Source: Nocardia blacklockiae (GTDB lineage Bacteria > Actinomycetota > Actinomycetes > Mycobacteriales > Mycobacteriaceae). Taken from it: 64,000 bases of DNA. The notes beneath the pieces are model-generated. The model was not told the DNA's origin, did not search any database, and saw only the letters and a program-made list of their open reading frames with translations. Shown piece by piece: positions 16,823 to 25,811 of the stretch. The stretch spans positions 620,001 to 684,000 of the forward strand of contig NZ_JADLRJ010000004.1 in assembly GCF_015477355.1 (NCBI RefSeq), written 5' to 3'. The first letter of the stretch is position 1, and every line of letters starts with the position of its first letter. A program made the translations under genes and the position numbers.

Positions 16823-18096
16823 GCCGACCCCGCGCCGACGTGGTGCAGCAGCTCGGTCAGGGCCCGGCGGACCTCGCCCATCTGCTCGCGGCTGTGGTCG
16901 GCGGTGTCGTATTCGACCTGAACCGTGAGCCGGCCGTCGAGGGTGAAGGCGGTCAGCTTGGGCGGCATGCCCGGGTTCATCGCGAAGACGTTGTCCCGCA
17001 ACACCCGAACGCTGTCGGGGACCGGATGCGCGGGCAGCCGACCGATATTGGACAGCGCGATACTGGGCTGACCGGCGAGCAGCGCCGCGGTCTGTTCGTC
17101 GCGAATGTGCCTGGCCGCCAAGGCCATTCGCGCCGGATCGCGGCGGTCGAGCGCGGCCCGCACGTCGGCGTCCACGATCCGGCCGAGTGCCACCGGGTCC
17201 GCGTCCGGCGCCACCGCCAGCAGCGTTCCCCAGCCCGAGGCGCAGTTCAGCACGGTGTCGTCGGACAGCCGCGGATCCAGCGCGGCACGCAGGTCCGCCG
17301 CGTAGCCGCACACCATCGACAGCACGCCGGGCGCGTCGAGCCGCCCGCGCACGGCCCGCACCGCGCACCCGCTGAGCAGGCTGTTGACGGAGATCTCGGC
17401 GGCGCGCGCGGCCGCCACGAACGCCGCGGTCTCCCGCTGCCCCAGTTCGACGCGCTCGGCCGCGAGGAAGCCGCGCACCGCGCCGACGCTCGCCGACTTC
17501 GGCAGGCGCGCAGGCGGTTCGGTCAGCATCGAGCGCATCCGGTCGAGCAGTTCCTCGACCTCGGCGGCGGTGATCGTGGCGGCCAGCCGCTCGTCCACGG
17601 CCTGCGGCAGCTCGGCGGGCGCCTCGACCGGAATCGGCGCACCGTGCACCCGCGCCGTGTAGCGCCGCCACATCTCGTCCAGGATCGCGAAAGCCGAACG
17701 GCCGTCGGCGATTCCGTGATGGATCACCAGCACCACCCGGCTCTGCTCGCCGTCGCGCAGCAGCACCCCGCGGAACAGCGCACCGCTCCAGTCCTGCGGC
17801 TCGTTCACCAGGCGGACGTATTCGATCTCACCGCCCGCCGCGACCTCCAGCGGCGGCCTCGGATCGGGCGTGCGGCGCAGCACCGGCACACCGCCGTCAT
17901 CGACGTGCACGCTGCCGAGCAGCGGATGCCGCGCGGCCAATTCGGCCAGCACCGCGCGTAGGACATCGGCGTCGAGTTCGCCCTCGACGGTCGATCCGAT
18001 GAACAGCGGCATGCCGCCGACCGGCACGGACCCGAAGCGGGCGTCGGCGCGGAAGTAGCCGGATTCGAACAGGGACAGCGGGCGCTGAGTGGTCAT
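16789..18096 (-). CDS. PapA5-like acyltransferase (condensation-domain fold)
   Basis: 435 residues. HHGIADG at 126-132 is the HHxxxDG catalytic motif of condensation-domain acyltransferases, and overall length fits the PapA5/phthiocerol dimycocerosyl transferase group. It would transfer an acyl chain from CoA or an acyl carrier protein to an alcohol. No polyketide synthase lies in the window, so the substrate is unknown. ATG 18096 follows GAGAGG. Divergently transcribed from a TetR gene with a palindrome between them. Confidence 0.85.
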   Translation of the reverse strand: MTTQRPLSLFESGYFRADARFGSVPVGGMPLFIGSTVEGELDADVLRAVLAELAARHPLLGSVHVDDGGVPVLRRTPDPRPPLEVAAGGEIEYVRLVNEPQDWSGALFRGVLLRDGEQSRVVLVIHHGIADGRSAFAILDEMWRRYTARVHGAPIPVEAPAELPQAVDERLAATITAAEVEELLDRMRSMLTEPPARLPKSASVGAVRGFLAAERVELGQRETAAFVAAARAAEISVNSLLSGCAVRAVRGRLDAPGVLSMVCGYAADLRAALDPRLSDDTVLNCASGWGTLLAVAPDADPVALGRIVDADVRAALDRRDPARMALAARHIRDEQTAALLAGQPSIALSNIGRLPAHPVPDSVRVLRDNVFAMNPGMPPKLTAFTLDGRLTVQVEYDTADHSREQMGEVRRALTELLHHVGAGSAHMVAASMTKR

Positions 18097-18139
18097 CGGA
18101 CACCTCTCGGATCGGTTCGGGAGCACCACCCCGAACCAT

Positions 18140-18160
18140 ACAAGCGTTTCAAACGTTTGT
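18140..18160. promoter_or_regulatory. 21 bp near-palindrome between acyltransferase and tetR
   Basis: Centred in the divergent promoter region, arms ACAAGCGTTT and AAACGTTTGT around a central C form a palindrome with one mismatched pair. A related half site, GAAACATCTGT, follows within 25 bp. This is the expected place and form for the operator of the adjacent TetR protein. Confidence 0.6.
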
Positions 18161-18212
18161 CACAAACATGCGTATGAAACATCTGTCACTCCGGGCTTGC
18201 TACCCTGCCGAC

Positions 18213-18782
18213 GTGGGAACACGCGACGATCTCCTGGCCGCGGCCAAGCAGTGCCTGGCCGAGCGCGGCTATGCCCGGACCACGGTGCGCGACATCGTGT
18301 CCGCTTCGGGCAGTAATCTCGCCGCGATCAACTACCACTTCGGCACCCGCGACGCCCTGCTGAATCAGGCGATGGTCGAATCGACGACCGAGGCCGTCCA
18401 GCGGATCCTGGACGCGACCACGGCCGGCGACGCCGCCGAGCCGGACGGCCGCCTGGCCGCCTTCCTGCGGCAGCTGACGATCACCTTCACCGAAGATCGC
18501 GCGCTGTGGGCGGCCAATATCGAAAGTCTCGCGCAGGCATTGCATTCCGGCGACGTGCGAAACGAATTGTCCGCCAAGCAACTGGACGCGCGGCGCTCGC
18601 TGGCGGGCATGCTGCTGCCCGACGAATCAGACCCCGACGACGATATCGGCGCGGTGCTGCTCACACTGCTCGACGGAATGCTGATCCAGTGGCTGCTGGC
18701 CCCGTCGGTCGCGCCGGATCCGGACCGGCTCGTGGCGGGCCTGCGCGGCATTGTGCGCGCCATAGACGCGCGGAAGCGATAG
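18213..18782 (+). CDS. TetR-family regulator next to the acyltransferase
   Basis: 189 residues from GTG 18213. DNA-binding domain at about 1-50, with TTVRDIVSASGSNLAAINYHF holding the recognition helix, followed by an effector domain with a C-terminal TetR_C-like helical bundle. ATG 18168 or 18174 would add 13-15 residues that overlap the promoter palindromes, so I prefer GTG. It most likely represses itself and the divergent acyltransferase. Confidence 0.85.
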   Translation: MGTRDDLLAAAKQCLAERGYARTTVRDIVSASGSNLAAINYHFGTRDALLNQAMVESTTEAVQRILDATTAGDAAEPDGRLAAFLRQLTITFTEDRALWAANIESLAQALHSGDVRNELSAKQLDARRSLAGMLLPDESDPDDDIGAVLLTLLDGMLIQWLLAPSVAPDPDRLVAGLRGIVRAIDARKR

Positions 18783-18950
18783 CGCCGGAAGGCGTTTCGA
18801 CAGCCCCGGAACAGCGCCCCCATTTCTGGGGGCACGCAATCATATTCGTCCCCCCTCGTGGGAACCCGCTGCGCGACAGGGCAATCCAATTGCCCTATGG
18901 TCTTACCCGGTCGCCCATCCGGGGTGGACAAGTGGGAGGAATTCACCAGA

Positions 18951-19577
18951 ATGAAGTTCGGAAAGATCACTGCTACCGTTTTCATGGCGATTGCCGCCAC
19001 GGGAATCACCGCGGCAACCGCGCACGGCGAGTCGGCGACGGTCAACGAACAGCCGGCGGCAGTGACGGCGGGGGATGCGACTTCCGGCGTCGATCACGGC
19101 GTCAATTACCACACCACCGTTTCGCCGGTGGATCGCGCGATCACCACCACCGTCGAGAACGGCCGGTTCGAGGTGGCGCAGAACGGCGCGGTGGTACTGC
19201 GCGCCGCGGACGGCTCGACGCTCGCCGAACTGCCGCAGACCTACGAGCTCGGCGGCCGCTCGATCCCGATCGCCCAGCTGGTCGCCGCCGACGGGCACGA
19301 GGTGACGCTGACGCCGCGGCCGACCGCCGAGGACATCACCGAGCTGAAGCACATCGGCGCCATCGACAACCTGCGCGACCAGGTCATCAAGAACGGTGTC
19401 GGCGTGATTCTCGGCGTCATCGTGGGCGGCTTCATCGGCGCCCTGCTCGGCTTCGGCATCCTGTCGCTGATCACCGCGCCCATCGGCTGGGTCGTCGGCG
19501 GTATCGCCGGCGGCTACATCCAGGGCGGCCAGGAATTCCTGGACGCCGTGCAGGCGGCCGCGACCGGCCAGCCGTGA
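18951..19577 (+). CDS. Secreted protein with glycine-rich hydrophobic C-terminus
   Basis: 208 residues: signal peptide with basic start and hydrophobic core (about 3-24, cut after AHG), a soluble beta-rich segment (about 50-140), and a C-terminal Gly-rich hydrophobic region (VGVILGVIVGGFIGALLGFG) that looks like a glycine zipper and may insert in membrane. GGGAGGA precedes ATG 18951. I recognise the type from Nocardia genomes but cannot give a function. A perfect terminator follows. Confidence 0.8.
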   Translation: MKFGKITATVFMAIAATGITAATAHGESATVNEQPAAVTAGDATSGVDHGVNYHTTVSPVDRAITTTVENGRFEVAQNGAVVLRAADGSTLAELPQTYELGGRSIPIAQLVAADGHEVTLTPRPTAEDITELKHIGAIDNLRDQVIKNGVGVILGVIVGGFIGALLGFGILSLITAPIGWVVGGIAGGYIQGGQEFLDAVQAAATGQP

Positions 19578-19596
19578 ATCGCACGCAGCTGAATTG

Positions 19597-19628
19597 AAAA
19601 GCGCCCGGGCATTGCCCGGGCGCTTTTT
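19597..19628. terminator. Bidirectional rho-independent terminator
   Basis: GCGCCCGGGC and its complement form a 10 bp stem with a 3-base ATT loop, flanked by AAAA on one side and TTTTT on the other, between two convergent genes. It can terminate transcription from both sides. Confidence 0.9.
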
Positions 19629-19631
19629 CGT

Positions 19632-20546
19632 TCATCCGGTACAGCGCGATCCGGTGAACGACGGATCCAACGCCCGCTGCACTATCTGGATCACCGCGGG
19701 TGAGCGCAGTAATCGCCCGTGGTCGAAAGTGTCGCTCGCGCACACGCTCTGGACCCAGACATTGTCGACCAGCGCGCCCGGCCCGGCGGTCAGGAAAGTC
19801 GCCTCCGGCGGCGTCGACATCTCGTCGAACCGGCTGGCGACCACCGTGTAGCGAACACCGGGCTCGGTGTCGCCGTCGGCATTCAGCGCGCGCAGGAATT
19901 CGCTCCCCACGACCTGTTGCGCGGCCGCCCGGCCGAGCACCCGCGCCACGATCTCCGTGCCCGGATCCGACGCGCTGCCGGAGGGCAGCAGATAGCCGAG
20001 ATTACTGGCGGTCGTGCCGTGATTGGTGGCGCCGACGGTGATCAACTGATCCACCGAATTCCGCTCGGGCTCGGCACGATTCACCCCGCCGCCGAAACGC
20101 ATGTACTGGCGCGCCACCAGGCCGCCCTGCGAATGCGCGACGATATCGACGTGCGCCGCCCGGGTGGCCTCGCGGACCCGTCCGACGAATTCCCCCAATT
20201 CCGCGGCCGAGGCGCGGATGTCGGCGGTTCCGTAGACCCCCGGCTGCGCCCCGTACGCACTCGACGCGTCACGTCCGTAGTTGAGCGTGAAGACGCAGTA
20301 CCCCGCCGCGGACAGCCTGGGCGCCAGCACATCCCAGCTGTTCTGGTTCCCCCAGGTGCCGTGCACGAGCACCACCGGCGCGGGGTGCGCGGCCGACGGC
20401 CGACATTGCCAATCATTCGCCCCCGGTGGCGAAGTGCTCCCGTCCCGCACCGGCTCGACGACCGGCGGCGGTTCCGCGGAGGCTGCACTCACCCCCAATA
20501 CCGTGCACAAACCCAACGTGGAAAGCAGCACGGCCAGCGAACGCAT
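19632..20546 (-). CDS. Secreted lipase/esterase, alpha/beta hydrolase
   Basis: 304 residues with a signal peptide (about 1-25, ending SAASA), oxyanion loop VLVHGTWGN, nucleophile motif AHSQGG, and a late FDHGRLL region that would supply the His. Resembles the secreted triacylglycerol lipases/EstA group of Rhodococcus, Nocardia and Streptomyces. Two C-terminal Cys may pair. ATG 20546 is 7 bp after GGAAGGG. Confidence 0.85.
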   Translation of the reverse strand: MRSLAVLLSTLGLCTVLGVSAASAEPPPVVEPVRDGSTSPPGANDWQCRPSAAHPAPVVLVHGTWGNQNSWDVLAPRLSAAGYCVFTLNYGRDASSAYGAQPGVYGTADIRASAAELGEFVGRVREATRAAHVDIVAHSQGGLVARQYMRFGGGVNRAEPERNSVDQLITVGATNHGTTASNLGYLLPSGSASDPGTEIVARVLGRAAAQQVVGSEFLRALNADGDTEPGVRYTVVASRFDEMSTPPEATFLTAGPGALVDNVWVQSVCASDTFDHGRLLRSPAVIQIVQRALDPSFTGSRCTG

Positions 20547-20655
20547 CACCCATCCCTTCCACCGCGAAGAGGAGTAGCAGATCGTTAGCCGATGCTATGC
20601 CGGGGTGCTCGGAAATCGGTGCAGGCGGGGCCGGACGGTGGTCCGAATACGCGGA

Positions 20656-20688
20656 ACGGCGGCCCGGATGCGTCATCCGGACCGCCGT
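20656..20688 (-). terminator. Hairpin terminator after the MT0933-type gene
   Basis: A 15 bp stem with one mismatch (arms ACGGCGGCCCGGATG and CATCCGGACCGCCGT, 3-base loop) lies 13 bp beyond the stop of the small minus-strand gene. Confidence 0.7.
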
Positions 20689-20700
20689 GTCGGTCTGCTG

Positions 20701-20886
20701 CTACTTGTGGCCCTGCTCGCGCAGCGTCTTCTTGGCCGCGTCCTGCGCCTTGTCGACATGCTCGGCGTACTTGCCGCCGGTCTGCTTGTCGATGGCGTCA
20801 CCGACCTTGTCGATCACCGGATCGAGCTTGTCGGCGTGCTTGCCGGCCAGGTCGGCAGCCTTCTTCAGCTGGTCGAACATTCCCAT
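20701..20886 (-). CDS. Small charged protein, MT0933 antitoxin-like family
   Basis: 61 residues, helical and rich in Lys/Asp/Ala: MGMFDQLKKAADLAGKHADK, then VGDAIDKQTGGKYAEHVDKA. This is the pattern of the MT0933_antitox family (Rv0909 type). No partner toxin gene lies beside it, so an antitoxin role is not supported locally; many family members are solitary. GGGAG is 8 bp before ATG 20886. Confidence 0.8.
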   Translation of the reverse strand: MGMFDQLKKAADLAGKHADKLDPVIDKVGDAIDKQTGGKYAEHVDKAQDAAKKTLREQGHK

Positions 20887-20940
20887 GACCACATCTCCCG
20901 TCGCGAAACTGGTCCGTTCAGGCTAACCCGCGGCGACCGC

Positions 20941-23238
20941 CTACCGCTCGGCCCGCCGCCGCACCCGGCGCGCCGCCGCGACCAGGTTGCGCAGCGAGGG
21001 CTCGAGCTGCCAGTGGTGGCGGGTCTTCAAGCCGCCGTCGGGATTCGCCCACAGGCGCTCCGGCGTCACGGCTTCGGCCGCCGCGGTGAGCAGTTCGTCG
21101 AGCTCGTCGATGTCGGGGATGCGCGCCGAACGGCTCTCGTACACACCGGGACCCACGCCGTGGGACAGGCCCTGCCCCTCCTCGGCGTCCTCCCGCAGCG
21201 CCTTCACCACCCACTCGATGGAGCGGGTGGCGACGATCGCGGTGACGTCGGCGTCCAGTTCCTCGATCGCCCGCACGATCTCGGCCCGCCCGGAATACGC
21301 GATGTGCGTGTGGATCTGGGTCTCCGGCCGCACGCCCGAGGTGGCCAGCCGGAACGCGTTCACCGCCCAGCGCAGGTACTCGGTGCGCCCGTCGGGCCGC
21401 AGCGGCAGCAGTTCGCGCACGGCCGGCTCGTCGACCTGGATGATCGACACCCCGGCCTTCTCCAGGTCGGCCAGCTCGTCGCGGATCGCCAGCGCCACCT
21501 GGTCCGCGGTCTCGTACAGCGGCTGGTCCTGCCGCACGAACGAGCGCGCCACCATCGTGACCGGGCCCGTCACAATGCCTTTCACCGGTTTGTCGGTGAG
21601 CGACTGGGCGTAGGTGATCCAGTCCACCGACATCGGCTGCGGCCGCGCCACGTCGCCGTAGAGGATCGGCGGCCGCACGCAACGCGACCCGTACACCTGC
21701 ACCCAGCCGAAGTGGGTGGTGGCGAAGCCGTCCAGCAGTTCGGCGAAGTACTGGATCATGTCGTTGCGCTCGTGCTCGCCGTGCACCAGCACGTCCAGGC
21801 CGATGTCCTCCTGCAACCGGATGGTCGACTCGATCTCGGCCTCGATGCGCTTGCGGTACTCCTCGTAGGACAGCCGTCCCTCGCCGAGTTCGTAGCGGGC
21901 CTGGCGGACCGCGGCGGGCTGCGGGAACGAGCCCAGCGTCGTCGCGGGCACCACGGGCAGATTCAGCTTCTCGCGCTGGGCTTCCCGGCGCACGGCGTAG
22001 GGCTCGCGCTCGCGCATCTGCGGCGTCACCGCGTAAACCCGTTGCCGCACCGCGTGTTTCTGCTTGAAGTGCACCTCGGCGGGGCGTCGCCGCCATTTCT
22101 CCGACGGGCCCTCCGTGAGCGCCTTCGCCAGCGAAACCACCTCGAGCACTTTCTGTTTCGCGAAGGCGAGGCGGTCGGCGACATTGCCGTCGATGTCGTA
22201 TTCGACGAGCACGTCGTAGGGCACGTGCAGCAGCGTGGTGCCGGTGGACACCACCAGATCCGGGCAGACCTGCGCCAGCTCGTTGAGGTACTGGAGGGTC
22301 ACGTAGCGGTCCGCGCGCCACACGTTGGTGCCGCTGATCACGCCCGCGTACAGCCGCTTGCGCCGGATGCCGGGAATCTTCGCCAGCTCCTCCGGCCGCA
22401 TCCGGAAGCTCGCCAGGTCCAGGCCGATCGCCTCGACGGAGGTGCCCGCCAGGATGCGCACGGCCTCGCCGAAGTCGCCGTACTGGCCGGTGACCAGGAT
22501 GCGCGGGCGCAGCGGCGCGGTCGAAAGTCGTTGGTAGGCCTGCTCGAACGCGGCCAGTTCCGCGGGTGTGCGGTCGCTGGTGAAGCACGGCTCGTCCAGC
22601 TGCACGCACGTCGAGCCGCGCTTGGCCAGGATCTCGAACAGCTCCTCGTAGACCGGGAGCAGGCGGTCCAGCAGGGTCAGCTGGTCGAACTCGGCCTCGC
22701 CCGGCACCTGGCCGGCCTTCGAGAGCAGCAGCAGTGACACCGGGCCGAGCACCACCGGGCGCTGCTCGATGCCGGCCGCCTTGGCCCGATCCCACTCGTC
22801 GAGCAGGGCCTCGGGGTGCAGCGAGAACTCCGTGTCGGCGTCCAGTTCCGGCTGGCGGTAGTGGTAGTTGGTGCCGAACAGGCGCACCAGTTCCAGCGGC
22901 GGCAGGTCCGGGCGGCCGCGCGCCATCAGGAAGTAGAAGTCCAGCGGGTGCAGGCCCTCGCGATAGGGCTCGAACCGCTTCGGGACCGCGCCGAACAGCA
23001 GCGCGTTGTCGAGAATGTGGTCGTAGAAGGAGAAGGTGTTGCCGGGCACCTGCGTCAGCCCGGCCGCGTGCAACTCGGCGAACTGGGTGTCCTGGATCTC
23101 GCGCCCCACCGCGAGCAGTTCCTCCCGCTCCAGCGAACCGCGCCAGTACGACTCCAGCGCGCGCTTGAGTTCCCGGTGCGGTCCGATCCTCGGGTAGCCG
23201 AGGATGCTCGATCCGAAGCCGTCGGTGATATTGACCAT
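20941..23238 (-). CDS. metE: MetE-type methionine synthase homologue lacking zinc cysteines
   Basis: 765 residues, full MetE length, both barrels present (N-terminal GYPRIGPHRELK, C-terminal half from TTLGSFPQ). The homocysteine-site residues are kept: GSFPQ, the Glu in HGEHERNDM and the Asp in VDEPA. The zinc site is not. E. coli ligands are His641, Cys643, Glu665 and Cys726; here His645 remains but the others are Ala647 (HTHIA), Val669 (AIVATRS) and Gly735 (NPDGGLK). Start ATG 23238 follows GAAGGAG. I see no cobalamin riboswitch in the leader. The family assignment is sure; methionine synthase activity is doubtful. Confidence 0.9.
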   Translation of the reverse strand: MVNITDGFGSSILGYPRIGPHRELKRALESYWRGSLEREELLAVGREIQDTQFAELHAAGLTQVPGNTFSFYDHILDNALLFGAVPKRFEPYREGLHPLDFYFLMARGRPDLPPLELVRLFGTNYHYRQPELDADTEFSLHPEALLDEWDRAKAAGIEQRPVVLGPVSLLLLSKAGQVPGEAEFDQLTLLDRLLPVYEELFEILAKRGSTCVQLDEPCFTSDRTPAELAAFEQAYQRLSTAPLRPRILVTGQYGDFGEAVRILAGTSVEAIGLDLASFRMRPEELAKIPGIRRKRLYAGVISGTNVWRADRYVTLQYLNELAQVCPDLVVSTGTTLLHVPYDVLVEYDIDGNVADRLAFAKQKVLEVVSLAKALTEGPSEKWRRRPAEVHFKQKHAVRQRVYAVTPQMREREPYAVRREAQREKLNLPVVPATTLGSFPQPAAVRQARYELGEGRLSYEEYRKRIEAEIESTIRLQEDIGLDVLVHGEHERNDMIQYFAELLDGFATTHFGWVQVYGSRCVRPPILYGDVARPQPMSVDWITYAQSLTDKPVKGIVTGPVTMVARSFVRQDQPLYETADQVALAIRDELADLEKAGVSIIQVDEPAVRELLPLRPDGRTEYLRWAVNAFRLATSGVRPETQIHTHIAYSGRAEIVRAIEELDADVTAIVATRSIEWVVKALREDAEEGQGLSHGVGPGVYESRSARIPDIDELDELLTAAAEAVTPERLWANPDGGLKTRHHWQLEPSLRNLVAAARRVRRRAER

Positions 23239-23370
23239 GAGCGGGACGCTCCTTCTCCAGCCGCGGGGTTCAGCCCGACCCATTTCGCAGCTTATGCCCG
23301 ATGCGCGCGTTGTCTCGTTGTCGGGATCGAAGTGTTGCTCGGCCCCGAAAAGTTGTGGCCTCTCACATTT

Positions 23371-23405
23371 CCCGTGCTCACGGCCCCCTGGGCCGTGAGC
23401 ACGGG
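23371..23405 (-). terminator. Strong hairpin terminator after fadB2
   Basis: A perfect 15 bp stem (CCCGTGCTCACGGCC and complement) with a 5-base loop begins 7 bp past the fadB2 stop and separates it from the metE leader. Confidence 0.8.
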
Positions 23406-23411
23406 AGCACG

Positions 23412-24287
23412 TCAGCGCTTGGGGTCGTACTGGTAGAAGCCCGCGCCGGTCTTCTTGCCCAGCAAACCTGCCTCGACCATACGCATGAGCAGCGGAGGAG
23501 CCGAGTAGAGCGGCTCCTTGAATTCGGCGTACATGGAGTCGGCGATGGACTTCACGGTGTCGAGGCCGACGAGGTCGGTGAGGGCGAGGGGGCCCATGGG
23601 GTGGGCGCAGCCGAGGACCATCGCCTTGTCGACGTCCTCCTTGGTCGCGAAGCCCGACTCGACCATCCGGATCGCGGACAGCAGGTACGGCACCAGCAGC
23701 GCGTTCACGACGAAACCGGAGCGGTCGGCGGAGCGCACGACCTGCTTGCCCAGCACCTCGGCCGCGAAGTTCTCCGCGCGCTTGGACACCGCCTCGCTGG
23801 TCTTGAGCGTGGTCACCAGCTCGACCAGGGGCAGCACCGGCACCGGGTTGAAGAAGTGCATGCCGACCACGCGGTCGGGGTTGGTGGTGGCCATCGCGAT
23901 CTTCATGATCGGGATCGAGGAGGTGTTGGAGGCCAGCACCGCGTTCGGGTCGGTGACGACCTTGTCCAGCTCGGCGAAGATCGAGGTCTTCACCTCCTCG
24001 TTCTCCACGACCGCCTCGACCACCAGCTGGCGGTCGGCGAAGTCGCCCAGATCGGAGGTGAACCGTAGCCGCCACGCGGTCTGCTCGCGCTCCCGCTCGG
24101 TGATCTTGCCGCTGGACACGCCGCGGTCGAGCGAGCGCAGGATGCGGGCGCGGCCGGCGGCGGCCAGTTCCCGGGTCTGTTCGAACACGAGCACGTCGAC
24201 GTGCGCCCGGGCGCACACCTCCGCGATTCCGGCGCCCATCTGTCCGGCGCCGATGATGCCGACGCGCTGAATCTTCTCGCTGCTCAC
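23412..24287 (-). CDS. fadB2: 3-hydroxybutyryl-CoA dehydrogenase
   Basis: 291 residues. N-terminal Rossmann motif GIIGAGQMGAGIAEV, the SNTSSIPI and HFFNPVPVLPLVE blocks with the catalytic His, and the C-terminal dimer domain ending GLLGKKTGAGFYQYD are all typical. It converts 3-hydroxybutyryl-CoA to acetoacetyl-CoA with NAD(P). GTG 24287 follows AGGAG. It lies downstream of aceA in the same direction, as icl-fadB2 do in mycobacteria, but a terminator-like hairpin sits in the 237 bp between them. Confidence 0.93.
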   Translation of the reverse strand: MSSEKIQRVGIIGAGQMGAGIAEVCARAHVDVLVFEQTRELAAAGRARILRSLDRGVSSGKITEREREQTAWRLRFTSDLGDFADRQLVVEAVVENEEVKTSIFAELDKVVTDPNAVLASNTSSIPIMKIAMATTNPDRVVGMHFFNPVPVLPLVELVTTLKTSEAVSKRAENFAAEVLGKQVVRSADRSGFVVNALLVPYLLSAIRMVESGFATKEDVDKAMVLGCAHPMGPLALTDLVGLDTVKSIADSMYAEFKEPLYSAPPLLMRMVEAGLLGKKTGAGFYQYDPKR

Positions 24288-24442
24288 GTCCCGCTCCTGC
24301 TGGTTGTGGTGGCTTGGGGAAACGTTATAAGGATGCCCTCCCCGCTGGGGCTGTTCAGCGGGAAGGGCGGACAAGCGCCCCGACGAAGGGGCACCTGGGC
24401 GGAGGCCGGGATCCGGGTGATGCGAACCGGATCCCGGCTCCC

Positions 24443-24475
24443 CCGCCCCGCCCGGAGCGACGCCGGGCGGGGCGG
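24443..24475 (-). terminator. Hairpin terminator after aceA
   Basis: A perfect 13 bp G+C stem (CCGCCCCGCCCGG and complement) with a 7-base loop lies about 50 bp past the aceA stop. It suggests aceA is mainly transcribed alone, with fadB2 receiving read-through or its own promoter. Confidence 0.75.
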
Positions 24476-24524
24476 ATGGGCAAGCCTGCCGAGTGGGCGA
24501 GAGCCTTTCAGCTCTCGTTGCCGC

Positions 24525-25811
24525 TCAGTGGAACTGGCCCTCCTCGGTCGAACCCTTCAGCGCGGTGGTCGAGCTCTCGGGGTCGACGGTGGTGGCGATG
24601 GCGTCGAAGTAGCCGGCGCCGACCTCACGCTGGTGCTTGGTGGCGGTGTAGCCGCGCTCCTCGGCCGCGAACTCGCGCTCCTGCAGGTCGACGTAGGCGG
24701 TCATGCCCTCGCGGGCGTAGCCGTAGGCCAGGTCGAACATCGAGTAGTTGAGCGCGTGGAAGCCCGCCAGGGTGATGAACTGGAACTTGAAGCCCATCGC
24801 GCCCAGCTCCTTCTGGAACTTGGCGATGGTGGCGTCGTCCAGGTGCTTCTTCCAGTTGAAGGACGGCGAGCAGTTGTAGGCCAGCAGCTGGTCGGGGAAC
24901 TCGCTCTTGACCGACTCGGCGAACTTGCGGGCCAGCTCCAGGTCCGGGGTGCCGGTCTCCATCCAGATCAGGTCGGAGTACGGCGCGTAGGCCTTGGCAC
25001 GCGCGATGCAGGGCTCGATGCCGTTCTTGACGTGGTAGAAGCCCTCGGCGGTGCGCTCACCGGTGATGAACGGCTGGTCGCGCTCGTCCACATCGGAGGT
25101 GATGAGGGTGGCGGCCTCGGCGTCGGTGCGGGCGATGACCACGGTCGGGGTGCCGGCCACGTCGGCGGCCAGGCGGGCGGAGGTCAGCGTGCGGATGTGC
25201 TGCGAGGTGGGGATGAGCACCTTGCCACCGAGGTGGCCGCACTTCTTCTCCGACGCCAGCTGGTCCTCCCAGTGGGTGCCGGCGGCGCCCGCGGCGATCA
25301 TGGCCTTCTGCAGCTCGTAGACGTTCAGCGCGCCACCGAAGCCGGCCTCGCCGTCGGCGACGATCGGCACCAGCCAGTTGTCGACGGAGGTGTCGCCCTC
25401 GGCGCGGGAGATCTCGTCGGCGCGCAGCAGCGCGTTGTTGATGCGACGCACCACGGCCGGAACCGAGTTGGCCGGGTAGAGGCTCTGGTCCGGGTAGGTG
25501 TGGCCGGAGAGGTTCGCGTCGCCGGCGACCTGCCAACCGGACAGGTAGATGGCCTTCAGGCCGGCGCGGACCTGCTGCACGGCCATGTTGCCGGTCAGCG
25601 CGCCCAGGGCGTTGATGTACTCGCCGCTGTTGACCTGCTCCCACAGGATCTCCGCACCGCGACGCGCGAGGGTGTGCTCCTCGACGACGGTGCCCTGCAG
25701 CTTGGCGACCTGCTCAGCGGTGTAGTTACGGGTGATGCCCTTCCAGCGGGGGTTGGTGTCCCAATCCTGCTGGATTTCCGCAGCGGTCTTCGGGGTGCCG
25801 GCAGTCGACAT
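24525..25811 (-). CDS. aceA: Isocitrate lyase
   Basis: 428 residues, the length of the Icl1 type. The catalytic signature KKCGH is present ([10 protein letters not shown]), with the [14 protein letters not shown] and [11 protein letters not shown] blocks that bind isocitrate and glyoxylate. It splits isocitrate to succinate and glyoxylate in the glyoxylate bypass (and methylisocitrate in some relatives). ATG 25811 follows GTGGAG. A long leader region (25812-26050) contains a TTTGCAAA-bearing palindrome, the core bound by RamB, whose gene is at 54941. Confidence 0.96.
   Translation of the reverse strand: MSTAGTPKTAAEIQQDWDTNPRWKGITRNYTAEQVAKLQGTVVEEHTLARRGAEILWEQVNSGEYINALGALTGNMAVQQVRAGLKAIYLSGWQVAGDANLSGHTYPDQSLYPANSVPAVVRRINNALLRADEISRAEGDTSVDNWLVPIVADGEAGFGGALNVYELQKAMIAAGAAGTHWEDQLASEKKCGHLGGKVLIPTSQHIRTLTSARLAADVAGTPTVVIARTDAEAATLITSDVDERDQPFITGERTAEGFYHVKNGIEPCIARAKAYAPYSDLIWMETGTPDLELARKFAESVKSEFPDQLLAYNCSPSFNWKKHLDDATIAKFQKELGAMGFKFQFITLAGFHALNYSMFDLAYGYAREGMTAYVDLQEREFAAEERGYTATKHQREVGAGYFDAIATTVDPESSTTALKGSTEEGQFH

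Noticed and set aside
13775-17671. Open frame of 1298 codons on the minus strand
   Set aside because: It runs through five well-supported genes on both strands, is Arg/Gly/Ala-rich and has no family resemblance. High G+C produces such long shadow frames.
23239-23370. Cobalamin riboswitch before metE
   Set aside because: I looked for the B12-box and conserved stem in the 130 bp leader and saw neither.
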